Shown here in pieces: positions 40,065-51,959 of a DNA stretch of 64,000 nucleotides. Under the pieces are notes generated by a model that was not told the DNA's origin, did no database searches, and worked only from the letters and a program-made list of their open reading frames with translations. The stretch covers positions 27,048,119 through 27,112,118 of the forward strand of contig OV277872.1 of assembly GCA_922989275.2 (NCBI GenBank), given 5' to 3'. Each line of letters opens with the position of its first letter. The stretch's first letter is position 1. The position numbers were made by a program, and so were the translations under genes. The DNA is from Gari tellinella. Lineage: Eukaryota; Mollusca; Bivalvia; Cardiida; Psammobiidae.

Positions 40065-41243
40065 AAACACTATAGTGTCCCCTATGGCACTGACCTTTGC
40101 CTGACATGAACTAAGATGTACTAAGCTAAAAGAGACCATTCATATAATTAGGTCACACCATAGGGTTTGAATAAAATAAAAGAATATATTGGAAATCTGC
40201 AGTTTTCTCCCCTTATCTCCAGGATCCCTAATTATAGAAACATGTGCATATCTAATGACAGTTTTCTGCTTTATGAAGGATGAAAGTATTGCATACACTG
40301 ATCTGGGTCTACACTGTTTGCTAATTTAGAGCAGTATTTATACCCAGAACTCAAAGTAGACTGGTTCATATTTCGATGACCAAAATGATCCACAAGGAAA
40401 CATAATAACCCACAATAGTTACTAAGTGTTGAAAGAGTTATAAGATAATGACAGACTTTTAAAGATATTGATGACTTATTTTTTGTGATTTAATGAGCGG
40501 CAAACAGTTAGCAGCTTGATCATAAATCTGTTAACTTAATGTCTGATCTGGCTCCAATTTGTTTTGCAATAGATGTCAGTTTTTGGAGCATAAACAATCT
40601 TGTTGGGAAAGAACAGTGTTTTTTCCAACTGTATATGTCCAAAAAGCTGCAGAACTGGACATTAATAGCTGTTTGATTGTCCATGACATGTTAATATTTG
40701 AGTCAGTACAAGTTGTTCATCAACCTGTTGATGCTTGACAGGACAACTAGACTTAATTTCCACAAAAATGGCTTACAAAAATGGCTTAACACACATACAA
40801 TTCATTCCTCCACTGAAGAAAACAGTTCCACTTTATACAGTCCTGAATATATGCACCATAAGAAATAGTTTCTATATCCTAGCAAATGATACATGTATAT
40901 AGCTTAAAGCAGGCTGAAACTAAAGCAAATGTGCCTGAAGGCACATGAACCAGTCTACTTGGAATTCTGGGTAGTTTAATAAATATTAGTATATAAATTA
41001 GCAAACAGTGTATAGACCAAGATCAGAGGGCTGCTACAATCTGGGTATTCACAATGTTTGCAAATGTAATGAGTATATTTTAAACAGGTCCATGGTGTGG
41101 AAAAAGTAATTAATATAAGTTTAGTTGTGCAGTGAAGCCTTTGTAAATCGGTCACTCTTTGGGAAAGAAAGTAGATGACAAAAGTCTGGTTAACTACATT
41201 TACTTGATAAAGGTATGGCAAAAAGCTCCCAATGTATCCTGTA
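40065..41243. other. intron with degraded MITE pieces
   Basis: Visible are a decayed A-like stretch (about 40076-40230, CACACCATAGGGTTTGAATA), a B-like half (40790-40945, AAACAGTTCCACTTTATACA) and an E-like hairpin remnant (41005-41065). No coding sequence was recognised. Confidence 0.5.
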
Positions 41244-41457
41244 TTAACCCTTAGCCTGCCACTCACGACTATAGCTCCATATGCAAACAGCTTGGATCCG
41301 GATGAGACGCCGAGTAACTCGGCGTCTCATCCGGATCCAAGCTGTTTGACACTCGGACAACATTTTCAGCAATTTTGAGCAACTTTGAAGCACTTTGAAA
41401 CTTGAAGCAGACGAGAAATATAGCAGATGACAATTTATTTGGCGGGCTAAGGGTTAA
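41244..41457. mobile_element. D-family MITE, TTAA-flanked
   Basis: It runs from TTAACCCTTAGCCTGCC to GGCGGGCTAAGGGTTAA with a perfect GGATCCGGATGAGACGCC hairpin. Confidence 0.88.
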
Positions 41458-41581
41458 GATGCCCCCTGTTACTAACTGGATTTGAGATAGAAAATGTTGT
41501 GCCCAGTTCAGAGAGGTTTCACTATTATATTAGATTGAATAATGAATGATGGTATGCAACTCATCCACACAGATAGGTCAT

Positions 41582-41844
41582 TTAACCCTTTCCACCATAG
41601 AAGCGCTTTTAAGCACATGTAATGTATTCCTACACTGAAGAAAATAGCTCCAATTAATTCAGTCATAAACATGTACAAAAAAGTATTTTCTATATCCTAG
41701 CAGATGGAAGCTTAATTAAAGCAGGCTGAAACTTGTGAAAGTAAAGCAGAATGTGCCATAAGGCACATTCTGCTTTACTTTCAACCTGCTTTAATTGATC
41801 ATTTGTCTTCAAAACTATAAACAGGCTGTGGAGTAAAGGGTTAA
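41582..41844. mobile_element. B-family MITE, TTAA-flanked
   Basis: It starts TTAACCCTTTCCACCATAG and ends GTGGAGTAAAGGGTTAA. The AGAATGTGCCATAAGGCAC hairpin is intact. Confidence 0.85.
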
Positions 41845-42002
41845 AAAACTGTAAATAAGACAAAAGGACAAGTGCCAAATTGTCCCAGGACAAGTACTTG
41901 TCCACAACTGGACAATCTGGAAAAGAAATTAATTTAGAACCATAGAGTCAGCTGGTTTGAGTAGGAATGAGTGGGAGTCCCTTGGGTGATGTTCTTGTAC
42001 AA

Positions 42003-42130
42003 TCAGATAAGGGGAGTATTTCAAAAACTAAAATCTTTATTTCATCATTAAATCCCATGGTGTCACTACTCATTTCGAGACGATTCTAATGAGTAAGTAG
42101 CACTATAGGATTTGGTGCTGAAATGAGTGA
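42003..42130. mobile_element. A-family MITE, partial
   Basis: It contains AGATAAGGGGAGTATTTC, TGGTGTCACTACTCATTTCG and GACGATTCTAATGAGTAAG. The outer ends and part of one arm are missing. Confidence 0.6.
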
Positions 42131-42721
42131 AAAATCTGGAAAAGAAACTAATTAAGAGCAATAGAGTTAGCTGTTTCGAGTAGGAGTGATAGGGAGTCCC
42201 TTGGGTGATTTTCTTGTATGTTATATTGATCACTTAATCAATTGCCAGTCTCTATCAGGTTTACTCAATCTTGAAACCTCACACAGGTATATGTTTGTTT
42301 CATAGGATGATGATTGTGAAAGCAATCAACTCAGTGACTACTCTATGAATTTGTAAACCTCACACAGCAAGGCTCCAGATAAGCCAAACCAATTATAGTT
42401 TGCGAAACTTATCTACAAGTCCCGCCTCCTTGAGCAATTGCATAGATCTATACGAATTAAACAAAAAATTTTCAATGGAATTGAATGGGGCAAATGTAAA
42501 TATGCCAAAATGCTGATTAAAGCAAGGTGAAAGTAAAGCAGGAGCTAAGAAAATTCTGCTTTAACTTCATCTTACTTAATTAAGCTGTGACATGTATTCA
42601 ATTTTTTAACCTGAATATTGACTGTGGAGCTAAGTATTTGAAGGAATATTTTGAGGTACTCAAAGGTGGCATGCTTCTGGTGAATAAAACAAAACCTCAG
42701 CAAAGACATGGTAGTAAAGTG

Positions 42722-43090
42722 CATGCTCCCTCTCTATAACGATACCCAATGGGAGACAAAAAAATGTGTGTGTTGTTCAGAGGGAGTCTTTATGGGGAGG
42801 GAAATCGGCTTTTGGCTTACATTTGCAAACAGCTTGAATCCAGATCCGACGCAACGTAACACGGCGTCGGATCTGGATTCAAGCTGTTTGTCACTCGTCA
42901 TTAAGTTTTTTTCTGTCAAAATGTCCATTATGTAACTTTGAGAAAAACAGCAGACAACAATTTTAAGCAGACGATATTAAAGCAGTAAAAGCCTTAGACA
43001 TAATTGTCCTGTTTAGGGAACTGCAGCAATTTTGGATCATTGTAAGGAGGGAGTTGTTGTCTGAAGGGCCGTTGTAGGGAGGGAGCACTG
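42722..43090. mobile_element. F-family MITE
   Basis: It begins CATGCTCCCTCTCTATAACG and ends GTAGGGAGGGAGCACTG. The hairpin GATCCGACGC against GCGTCGGATC differs from other F copies by the same base pair in both arms. Confidence 0.75.
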
Positions 43091-43181
43091 TATGTTATAA
43101 ATCTAAATTGGCAACATGGCCAATTAACCTTTAAAACTTGCCATCTTCAGCAATTGTCAGGGTTGATTTTTCTACCATTTT

Positions 43182-43374
43182 CAGGGCTCCAGATAAGAGG
43201 TAGTTATTTCAACAAATCCAACATTTTCTCACTCTTCTAAGCACCAAATCCTATGGTGTAACTACCCATTAGAATCGTCTCGAAGAGACGATTCTAATGA
43301 GTAGTGACACCATAGGGTTTAATGAAGAAATAAAGATTTTAGTTTTTGAAAAACTACCCTTATCTGGTGCTCTG
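43182..43374. mobile_element. A-family MITE
   Basis: It runs from CAGGGCTCCAGATAAGAGG to CCTTATCTGGTGCTCTG. The flanks CATTTT and CATTTA are a 6-bp duplication with one mismatch. Confidence 0.8.
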
Positions 43375-43711
43375 CATTTAATTAGAAAGTATGTATCACA
43401 GTGTCAATACAGTTTTGATCTGGTTGATGTTCAGTAACTCCGGGTCAAGACGTTTTGGATTTAATTATCACAAGTTTGCCAATAGCACATAAAAGAGTAT
43501 CTCCGACCATTCTTCCACTGGATGGATTTAATTCATATAGTGATCATGGCCTTTCAATATAATATGGTCTAACAAAGTTACAAATCTGTAAAAAGTGTAA
43601 TTTGACCATGAAGTTAGAAATTAATTGTTCTCACTTCTGACTTCAATTAACAATTTCCACCACAGAACCTGCCTTAGGACACCTAACACATTCCTTCATA
43701 TAAATGCCTTA

Positions 43712-44200
43712 ACCCAAATAGCCTTTTTGTAGGTTTGAAGACAGGTGAGCACTTAAAGCAGGTTGAAAGTAAGGCAGAATGCACCTTTACCCTTTCAAAC
43801 CCTACAACCCTCTGTATAGATTACTGATAACATATGCAAACAGTGCAGAACCTGATCAGAGGGCTCCTATAGCAGCCCTCTGATCAGGGTCTACACTGTT
43901 TGATATTTCCATTTGTTCTTGTTGTAAAATAAACAATTCAACAGTAGACTGGTTCAAAATGTCTGTACTAGAAGAGTCCAAAAGGATAATAAATACCGGC
44001 CAAAAGAGATATTTAGGGCTGAAAGGGTTAAGGTGCATTCTGCCTTACTTTCAGCCTACTTTGAGCTACAATCTGCTAGAATTATATATAGACAAATATT
44101 AATTTTTGGTACATGTATAATGTTTTTGACTGTATAAAGTGGAACTATTTTCTTCAATGGTGCTAAAAGGCACTTAACCTGCTGTATTGACTTATAATAT
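43712..44200. mobile_element. B-family MITE split by an E-family MITE
   Basis: The left part contains TAGGTTTGAAGACAGGTGAG and AAGGCAGAATGCACC, the right part GGTGCATTCTGCCTTACTTT and TGTATAAAGTGGAAC. The E element has inserted exactly at the centre of the hairpin, which in intact B copies reads CCTTAAGG and so offers a TTAA. Confidence 0.75.
43786..44031. mobile_element. E-family MITE, nested in a hairpin loop
   Basis: It starts TTTACCCTTTCAAACCC and ends GCTGAAAGGGTTAA. The hairpin GATCAGAGGGCTCC / GAGCCCTCTGATC... is in the AAACAGTGCAGAACC / GGTCTACACTGTTTG context. Confidence 0.78.
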
Positions 44201-44237
44201 GAGAACAGTGAACACCCAGCCTAAAGGAGCGGTCTGG

Positions 44238-45438
44238 TAGGGCTGAAACGATTCAAAAAAATTCGATTCGATTCGATTTTGATTTTTTATAACACGATTC
44301 GATTATTTTCGATTCGATTCGATTTTACATTGCAATAAATGAATGTTCTAAGTAGATGACATCCTGCAATAACAGTTAATATTAAAAACAATATACATGA
44401 ACAATCAGGGCCAAAAAGTTGGGGTTAAAGTTTGGAAAACTGCATGGAAGGGTTAATACATGTATATTTCTGACTTATATGATTTTGATCATAACAATAC
44501 ACCTTATTGATTATGTGGATGGTTTGCAGTATTGACATACCAATTTTTCTATGTTATGATCTTCTATGCGCAAACAGTGTAGACCATTGTCATCAACCAT
44601 TTACAGCTGCCTGGTAACGGTCTACTCTGTTAGCAAGGTACAGAATGGTGTAAAGGAGTGGATAGTTATTCATCTTAAATGACAATGGTGATAATCGATA
44701 CATCTGAATATTACTGTTCCTGATTTTCACTCACCGGTTTAAGTTCGTTAACAATGCTGTCAGTCGCCTTTGCTTTCGAAATTTTTGGAGCGGACTTTGA
44801 GTGTTACTTGACATATTGCGGGAATTCACCATACATTCTTACACCTATTCCGGGTGTTGAAACGTATGTCGGGCTGTATATTCGGTATCACAATAAATCA
44901 CAATATTTCATAATTTAATTTTCTTACCTGAATTGCACGTCTTTATTTTTTAAAGTAATGAGCGTATTAGGTTGTAGGTAATAAAATATTCAACGTTTAC
45001 AGAATTATTAATTTATTTAAAATAGTCGAAGCAGTACCGAGATACGTAATGTGAACGAAGAATTTCATCACAATTGAGGCAAGCGATTGCTCACGCATGC
45101 GTAGAATGACACAGGAAACCGGCAAAGTAAACAAAGACATACTCGTAACGGGTGAAAAGCCTGTACGGGATCTCTAATCTTTCGAACTAATACTTTACCG
45201 TAGATAATAGAGGTACATTTTAATTCGCTATTTTTTTATTACACAGAAGCGCAGCTGCACGTAATACTCATATGATGGTGTTGCAGTATGAAAAGATAGA
45301 TAGATAGATAGTTCTTAGCGAGTTTTCTACATATAAATCGAATCGAAAATGACATTTCCTAAATCGAATTGAATCAGATCGAATCGAGGGCATAAAATCG
45401 CGGTTCAATCCAGATCGCGATTAATCGTTTCACCCTTA
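44238..45438. mobile_element. 1.2-kb hAT-like element
   Basis: The ends are TAGGGCTGAAACGATTC and GATTAATCGTTTCACCCTTA. Flanks CGGTCTGG (44230-44237) and CTGTCTGG (45439-45446) match at 7 of 8 bases. Both ends have runs of the motif ATTCGATTCGA or its complement. No transposase ORF is present. A GATA microsatellite is at 45294-45312. Confidence 0.82.
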
Positions 45439-45513
45439 CTGTCTGGTCAACAGAATAATTGTACTGTTTCCTTATAGGATATGTCAATCCTCTAATCTTT
45501 TAAGTTAAAAGTT

Positions 45514-45765
45514 TTAACCCTTTACCCAATAACCTATTTATAATATTAAAGACAGGTGATCACTTAAAGCAGGTTGAAAGTATAGCAGAATGTGCCTTAT
45601 GGCACATTCTGCTTTACTTTCAGCCTGCTTTAAACTACCATCTGTTAGGCTATAGAAAAATATTTATTATGTTAATTGTTCATGACGTATAAACTGGAAC
45701 TATTTTCTTCAGCGGAGGAATAAATTAAATACGCTAAAAGTCGCTTCTATGGGGGAAAGGGTTAA
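45514..45765. mobile_element. B-family MITE, TTAA-flanked
   Basis: It starts TTAACCCTTTACCCAATAACC and ends ATGGGGGAAAGGGTTAA with the GCAGAATGTGCC hairpin. Confidence 0.85.
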
Positions 45766-46669
45766 AGAGTAATTACTTTTCCTTATTTTTATTGACCAAA
45801 CCTCATCTATATATTCAAACGGTTTGTGATGGTAAAGAATACAGAAAGCAGATTTCCCCTTTTAACAAATCTTCAGACATGAAATACGTTTACCTAAGAC
45901 AGGTGAATTTTGTGGACTGAAAGTATGGCAGGGTCAAAACTTCTGTAGCTTTCTTCATTACTTTCATTTAACCAAGTGAAAATAAATCAGAAAACTCCTA
46001 ACAGAATTTTCTGTCATGCTTTAAGCAGCAAATTTTTCAGATGTAAGGCCAAATAAAAAAGAACCTGTGTTTCCGGTAACCCGACAAACCCTAATTTTTT
46101 CCCCGACCCTAAACTTTTTTTTCACTTTTCGAAACATGTGTTGGTAAATGTTGGTCATTTTTGCGGCAATCGTTTCTGGAGGCGCATGTAATAGAAGATA
46201 TTCTCCGTTAAATTGTTTAAAAAGCTAATTTATAGACGTTTAAGTGTTTTAAAAGTTGAATTTTAAATAAGATTTAGCAAATATTGAAGTGAAGTTTACT
46301 CTAAATCTGTCATAAAGCAGCTTCCTTGAAGATATGATATGCTATTTAGTTAACCATTGACACATTCAGCATGCAGCCAGCACATATCAATGCCGCATTT
46401 AACATGTATACAACACATTTCAAAACATCATTCATTCCATCTGTCATAATATTGAATTAAGTCACTAATTTGCCGTCTTGGTATATCAATATTATAAACA
46501 ACCATACCAGTTTAGATTTTTAAGATAATTTTGGTAATGGGACCTATCAATAAAATCAACAATTTGAATAAGTATAAAGTTTGTATGTATAGCCCAGGGC
46601 TCTGCATAATAGAATATATTCATACGTTTTCATATAATTAAAGACCAAAATCTCTCCATCTTCACAGAC
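45766..46669. other. intron, no recognisable gene
   Basis: The stretch includes a C-rich/T-rich segment (46070-46150, AACCCTAATTTTTTCCCCGA) and a small A-like end remnant near 46596 (CCCAGGGCTCTGCATAATAG). Neither has clear borders. Confidence 0.4.
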
Positions 46670-46853
46670 CTTCTTCAGGTAAACTGGACAAGTCGGATAC
46701 CAGCTCATCATCAATAAACCCATCGGTTCCCGAGCTGTAGCCTGCCTCATCCTCAGACAGGGAACCAGACTGAGAGAAGTGAAGGAACTTCCTGTAGTTG
46801 CCAGGGGAGCTAATTTTTGGTGTGTAATGTAAATCGTCCTCTTCCATAATCAT
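46670..46853 (-). CDS. TPD52-like: TPD52-family protein, alternative first coding exon (acidic, long)
   Basis: The open frame starts ATGATTATGGAAGAGG, with a TAA directly upstream in frame, so translation must begin here. The second Met has the better start context. It reads MEEDDLHYTPKISSPG, a middle part SQSGSLSEDEAGYSSG, and DDELVSDLSSLPEE, ending in phase 1 at GAAG|GTCTGTG. That phase fits the exon at 37640. The region is acidic and Ser-rich, as N-terminal extensions of long TPD52 isoforms can be. Donor GTCTGT is weak, and no homologue of these residues is known to me. Confidence 0.7.
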
Positions 46854-46939
46854 TTAGCCATAAGGAGACATCACAATAGAGTTAGCTTGGATTTTAAAAC
46901 CTATATCGAAGTACCATCAACTTTGGGTTATCACAGTCC

Positions 46940-48040
46940 TCTTCTTCATTCCCTTTTTCAGGGTTTAAAACAGGTGCTACTTTAAACTTAAAGCAGACAG
47001 ATAGTAAAGTAGAAAGCTCCTGAAAGAGTTTTCTGCTTTACTTTTATCAATTTTTTAAGCAGTTAGACAACAGTAAGGATGAATAAGAAAGGTGCCATGG
47101 ATTTTACTCAAGATAGGGTAAATATAGCCTTTATCTAGTTTAGAAGGCTAAGGTATCATTTAAAGCAAAAGAAGTAAAGCAGAAAGTTCTAATAGGAGCT
47201 TTCTAGTTTACTGTCATCCTGCTTTAAGCAACCACCTCATTTTAATATGGAAAGACTGTAAAAAATGGTTAACATGCACTGGGCTCCCTTTAAGTGTCAT
47301 TAAACAATTCCACCATGTCTCCATGGATCGCTATCATCTAACACTCCCATACCATATGTTGTGACTACTTGTCAGAATATTCTTTTACCTCACAGAAAGT
47401 CACAACATAATTATGGTGTGGTGGCAAATTAACAATGTCAGTAAGTAATTGATATACTTCCTCTACCTGGAGGTTAAGACTTAATCTGATAAACAAATTA
47501 GTTTTCATATAAAATAATAATCAAAACTATGAGAATCAAAGCTTATCTTTCAGATTCATCCCCGACATTTTCCCTAAAAATACCAATTCAAGATCAGTTA
47601 TCACCAATATACTACCTGTGTAAAATGTATCTATGAACGTAAACACTCTTCTTGTAATCTTTCCTTAAAACTTTCTCCCTGATAAAATAGTCTCCTGTAT
47701 TTCAACACTATATCAATCAATCCTATCCTTCACAACAAAATATTAAAATATTCTCCTTTTATCCATTTATTTTTCTAACTATTAATAATTTCTTCACCAA
47801 TTTTGTCCCTATGTTTTCAAACAATTATTATACAAGCTCCCATGACACGACGATGATGATCGGCCAGACATGTATACATAAACAGTCAAACTTATTTAAC
47901 TTGCCACTGAAAAGAAAAGTGATTTTTCAGTCTTTATACAAACCACAGCTCAACACAGCTTAAAGCATGACAAAAGTAAAGCAGAAAGCTCCTATAGGAG
48001 CTTTCTGCTTTACTTTTATCATACATTAAGCATTCACCTG
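46940..48040. other. intron or promoter-side region with orphan hairpins
   Basis: Three hairpins of the B/C type stand near 46985-47050 (AGTAAAGTAGAAAGCTCC), 47160-47230 (AGTAAAGCAGAAAGTTC) and 47955-48035 (AGCAGAAAGCTCCTATAGGA with matching arms). Clear TIRs are not visible. No promoter element can be supported. Confidence 0.5.
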
Positions 48041-48348
48041 TCTTTAGAGAGTTGCACGCTTCTTTAACAAGTGGCTGTTTAACGCAAGACTGACTGTTTT
48101 ACAGGTGTACATGTAATAGTTATCAACCACTGAACTGCCGTAAAGATAACATGCCTCTGGTCATGTGAGTGTACACTTTATTGCGGTTCATCTTGTCAGC
48201 AGGTTGTTAATTAACCCTTCTCCTGCGAACACCATATATTGACACTTTGAAAACTGTGTAGACCCAGATCAGACAGCTCTTGAAAGACATGTATGTCCCT
48301 GGTCATATGAGTGTACACTTTATTGCTGTTCATCTTGTCAGCAGGTTG

Positions 48349-48563
48349 TTAACCCTTAGCCTGCCACTCACGTATATAGCTCCATATGCAAACAGCTTGG
48401 ATCCGGATGAGACGCCGAGTAACTCGGCGTCTCATCCTGATCCAAGCTGTTTTGACACTCGGACAACATTTTCAGCAATTTTGAGCAACTTTGAAGCACT
48501 TTGAAACTTGAAGCAGACGAGAAATATAGCAGACGACAATTTATTTGGCGGGCTAAGGGTTAA
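48349..48563. mobile_element. D-family MITE, TTAA-flanked
   Basis: It runs from TTAACCCTTAGCCTGCC to GGCGGGCTAAGGGTTAA. It is inserted between a short E-like remnant (48195-48345) and a reverse B element (48564-48780). Confidence 0.85.
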
Positions 48564-48780
48564 TTGATTCAATTCCTCCACCAAAGAAAATTGTTCAAAT
48601 TGATAAAGTTATGAATATGCATAAAAAGAAATCGATTTTATATTCTAGCGGATGGTATTAACTTTACTTAAAGCAGGCTGAAAGTAAAGCAGAAATTGCC
48701 TTAAGGTTTTTACTTTCAACCTGCTTTAAGTGGTCACCTATTTTCAAAACTAGAAACAGGCTATTAGGTATGGGGAAATT
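48564..48780. mobile_element. B-family MITE, left end lost
   Basis: It contains CAATTCCTCCACCAAAGAAA, AAAGCAGGCTGAAAGTAAAG and TTTCAACCTGCTTTAAGTGG, ending GGGGAAATTAA. Confidence 0.6.
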
Positions 48781-49366
48781 AACTTTCTCAAACACCATAT
48801 ATTGGCACTTTTTGAAAACAGTGTAGACCCAGATCAGACATCTCCTGAAGACGCTATCTGATCTAGGTCTGCACTGTTTTCTTATAGGATCTTAGATCTA
48901 TCAGTTTGCAGTCTAAAGATTCCTTGGGGGATTTGATTTTATTCTAATAGCCATTTAATAGTTCAGATGATAGATGTTCAAAGTGGGCGGAGTTTTATAT
49001 TTGAATATTCAGAAGGAGAAAGATAAACCCTCAGTTACCAAACCCATTCCCCCCATAGCTTGTTTTGTCAGTATTTAAGACAAGTGGTTGCTTAAAGCAG
49101 GCTGAAAGAAATGCAGACAACTCTTACAGGTCAGATTTCTCCTTTACTTTAAGTCTACTTTAAGTATATAGTCACCATGCAGCCAGAAAGGTGCAAATAT
49201 TTTTCATACTTTTTATCAGTATATGGAAGAAAACTTGAAATAGCAAACGTATGAGGAATAGGGTGAAAAATAAAGTGTAAAACAGTGGTTCTTTGTTGGG
49301 AAAAGGGATATAGCATTTTTCTTCTTCAACTCTTCTTTTGTTCAATTTCTATGTAATATGTATAAC

Positions 49367-49612
49367 TCATTGAACCCTAGCAACGAGTATACTTGTCATT
49401 AACACTTCATATACCTGTCAAGAGTACATTTGTCCTGTGCAAACAGTGTAAACCCTGATCAGAGGGCTCCTAAAGGGACCCTCTGGTCAGGGTCTACACT
49501 GTTTGTCATTTTGTGAAATATCTTTAAAATCCATCCTAATTATTCAAATGTGGACTAGATTAAATTGTAAACTGGAATTGTCCATGTAAAGTTTCAGGTG
49601 TGAAAGTCCACC
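49367..49612. mobile_element. E-family MITE
   Basis: It starts TTGAACCCTAGCAACGAG and shows the hairpin GATCAGAGGGCTCC / GACCCTCTGGTC in AAACAGTGTAAACCC / GTCTACACTGTTTG. The right end is AGTTTCAGGTGTGAAAG. Confidence 0.65.
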
Positions 49613-50598
49613 CACAATGAATATCTATCATCTGAATTATTACTGTGGCTAAAATTATAGGGAAATATTCCCCAGGAAAGAGTGGAGACTCATTTCAAAA
49701 GGATCCTATAAGAAAACAGTGTAGACCCAGATCAGACATCCTGAAGGAGCCAACTGATTTGGGTCTACACTGTTTTTAAAAAGTGTCAGTACACACTAAT
49801 GGCAGGAGAAGGGTAAACAACAAGTGTTTTACTCTTCAGACAGGATAACTGTTAACAGTCTATTCATTATCTCCCCTTAAAGTTGTCAGTCTGCACAAAC
49901 TTACCCCCCTTTGAATCTTTGAGATATTATATGTCATTCAATTTTCACCTCTGTTTGCCATTATGAATATCACCAATACAAATATGTGAACAGTAAGATA
50001 AGTGATAATAATTAAATGTGGACAAAATCTTGGTAAAAATTAGCATATCATGGTCCATATATAGATACTGGTTTCTGGTAAAGGGACAGTAGATAATCCA
50101 ACTCTTTACCCCTACAATGGCAATGTATGAGCAGTCTTTATAGCTTGACATGTGGCTGCTTAATCCATTACTCCATAGTCTTTTTCTAATGTTGAAAACA
50201 TTAATGGATCACATAAAGCAGGATCATCATGCATTAAGCTATGTGACTGAGTACCAGAAAATATTTAAACCATGGCAAAAAGTGCAGACCAAGATCAGAG
50301 GGCTCCTCATGGAGCCCTCTGATCTAGATCTGCACTGTTTGAAAAATTAATGATGTACAGACAGCTTATTTCCCCCAGCACAGAAAGGGTCAAAGCCCAT
50401 TATTAAATGAACATTATCTGTTGAGAGATTTCTGCAAATCATGGCAATTAGGGACAATTATCATTAATTATTGGCCCTCAGAGAATGAGAGCCAAGTTCC
50501 ACTACTGACTACAGACTACTGGGTATAGTAATAACATAAACCTATATCACACAAAACTCTGTGAATTATGTGCATATAGCAGTAATTCCTACAAACAG
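49613..50598. other. intron with orphan E-type hairpins
   Basis: Hairpins with the ACAGTGTAGACCCAGATCAG motif are near 49710-49780, and AGTGCAGACCAAGATCAGAG with its complement near 50280-50345. The rest is unremarkable. Confidence 0.5.
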
Positions 50599-50831
50599 TT
50601 TATCCCTTTACTCAATAGCCTGTTTCTTGTTTTGAAGACATGTGACCACTTAAAGCAGGTTAAAAGTAAAGCATTCTGCTTTACTTTCAGCCTGCTTTAG
50701 GCTACCATCTGCTAGAATATAGAAATATTTCTTTCGGTACATATCCATGACTGTATAAATTGAAACTGTTTTCTTCAGTGGAGGAACATAATGAATGTGC
50801 TAAAAGACTTTTCTATGTGGGAAAGAGTTAA
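50599..50831. mobile_element. B-family MITE
   Basis: It runs from TTATCCCTTTACTCAATAGCC to ATGTGGGAAAGAGTTAA, with the hairpin shortened to AAAGTAAAGCATTCTGCTTT. Confidence 0.75.
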
Positions 50832-51287
50832 ACCTTTGAAATCCCCAATGAGACCATCCTGCACAAGAAAATTGTCCAAGAATAATACCAGACCCCTAGC
50901 CAACCGGTTTCAAAAGAGAATGCATGAAAATACCTATTTCTGGAGTAATGGGTTAACCCTAGTGGGCTAGTGAAAACAGTGAATGTAAAAGTCATCACTT
51001 ACTAAAGTCATCACTTACAAACAGTGTACCCATGAAGAGTACACTAAACATGTCAAATGCAAACTGCTTAAGAATACACTTGTCCTTTGCATACAGTGTA
51101 AATCTTGATCAAAGGGCTTTTGTTAATAAACATGACAGAGGCATTTTAGCAATACTTATTTCCCTTCAGAGCATCACAAAAACAATGAAGCCATAAACAG
51201 CAGCTGTCACTTGTCACATTACCCCTTCTCCTGCTTATAGAGTATGCTGACAATTTTTGTAAACAGTGTAGACCCAGTATACACTGC

Positions 51288-51479
51288 CAGAGCTCCAGAT
51301 AAGGGGAGTATTTCAAAAACTAAAATCTTTATTTCAGCATTAAACCCTATGGTGTCACTACTCAATAGAATCGTCTCTTCGAGACGATTCTAATGAGTTG
51401 TAACATCATAGGGTTTGTGCTGAAATAAATGAGAAAATGTCTGATTTGTTCAGTTTACACACTCTTATCTGGAGCCATG
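51288..51479. mobile_element. A-family MITE with 6-bp TSD
   Basis: It runs from CAGAGCTCCAGATAAGGGGA to CTCTTATCTGGAGCCATG and is flanked by CACTGC at 51282-51287 and 51480-51485. Confidence 0.85.
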
Positions 51480-51648
51480 CACTGCATCAAAAGAAGCTGT
51501 CTTATCATGGCCTTCTTTTCTCATGGAATTTTGACGAGTCAGTAAGCCCTCTTTCCTGATAACTTTACCTCATTTTATCAGATAATGCAATAGATTACTA
51601 TTTGAACAATTAGTCATAAAACGACCAAAAGCCGTAAGTTCTCCTATA

Positions 51649-51899
51649 TTAACTCTTTCCTCCCTGAAACTTTAAATGAACAATTCCAGTTTCGATTTTA
51701 GTCTAGTCGATTACTGGCTTTTAAGGGTTGTTTTTGTCCATTTTTGGCATTATGACAAACAGTGAAGACCCTGATCAGAGGGCTCCTTTCGGAGCCCTCT
51801 GATCTGGGTCTTCACTGTTTGCACATGACAAGTGTACTATTCACATGTACACTGTTTGAAAAAGACGCCTATATGCGGGACTAGGGTGCAAAGGGTTAA
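51649..51899. mobile_element. E-family MITE, TTAA-flanked
   Basis: It starts TTAACTCTTTCCTCCCTG and ends AGGGTGCAAAGGGTTAA, in reverse orientation to the copy at 14747-14997. The GATCAGAGGGCTCC hairpin is perfect. Confidence 0.85.
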
Positions 51900-51959
51900 G
51901 CAGTGTATTTACTCAAAAATACTCAGCACTTGAAAGTAAGAATCATCATGTAAATCATT

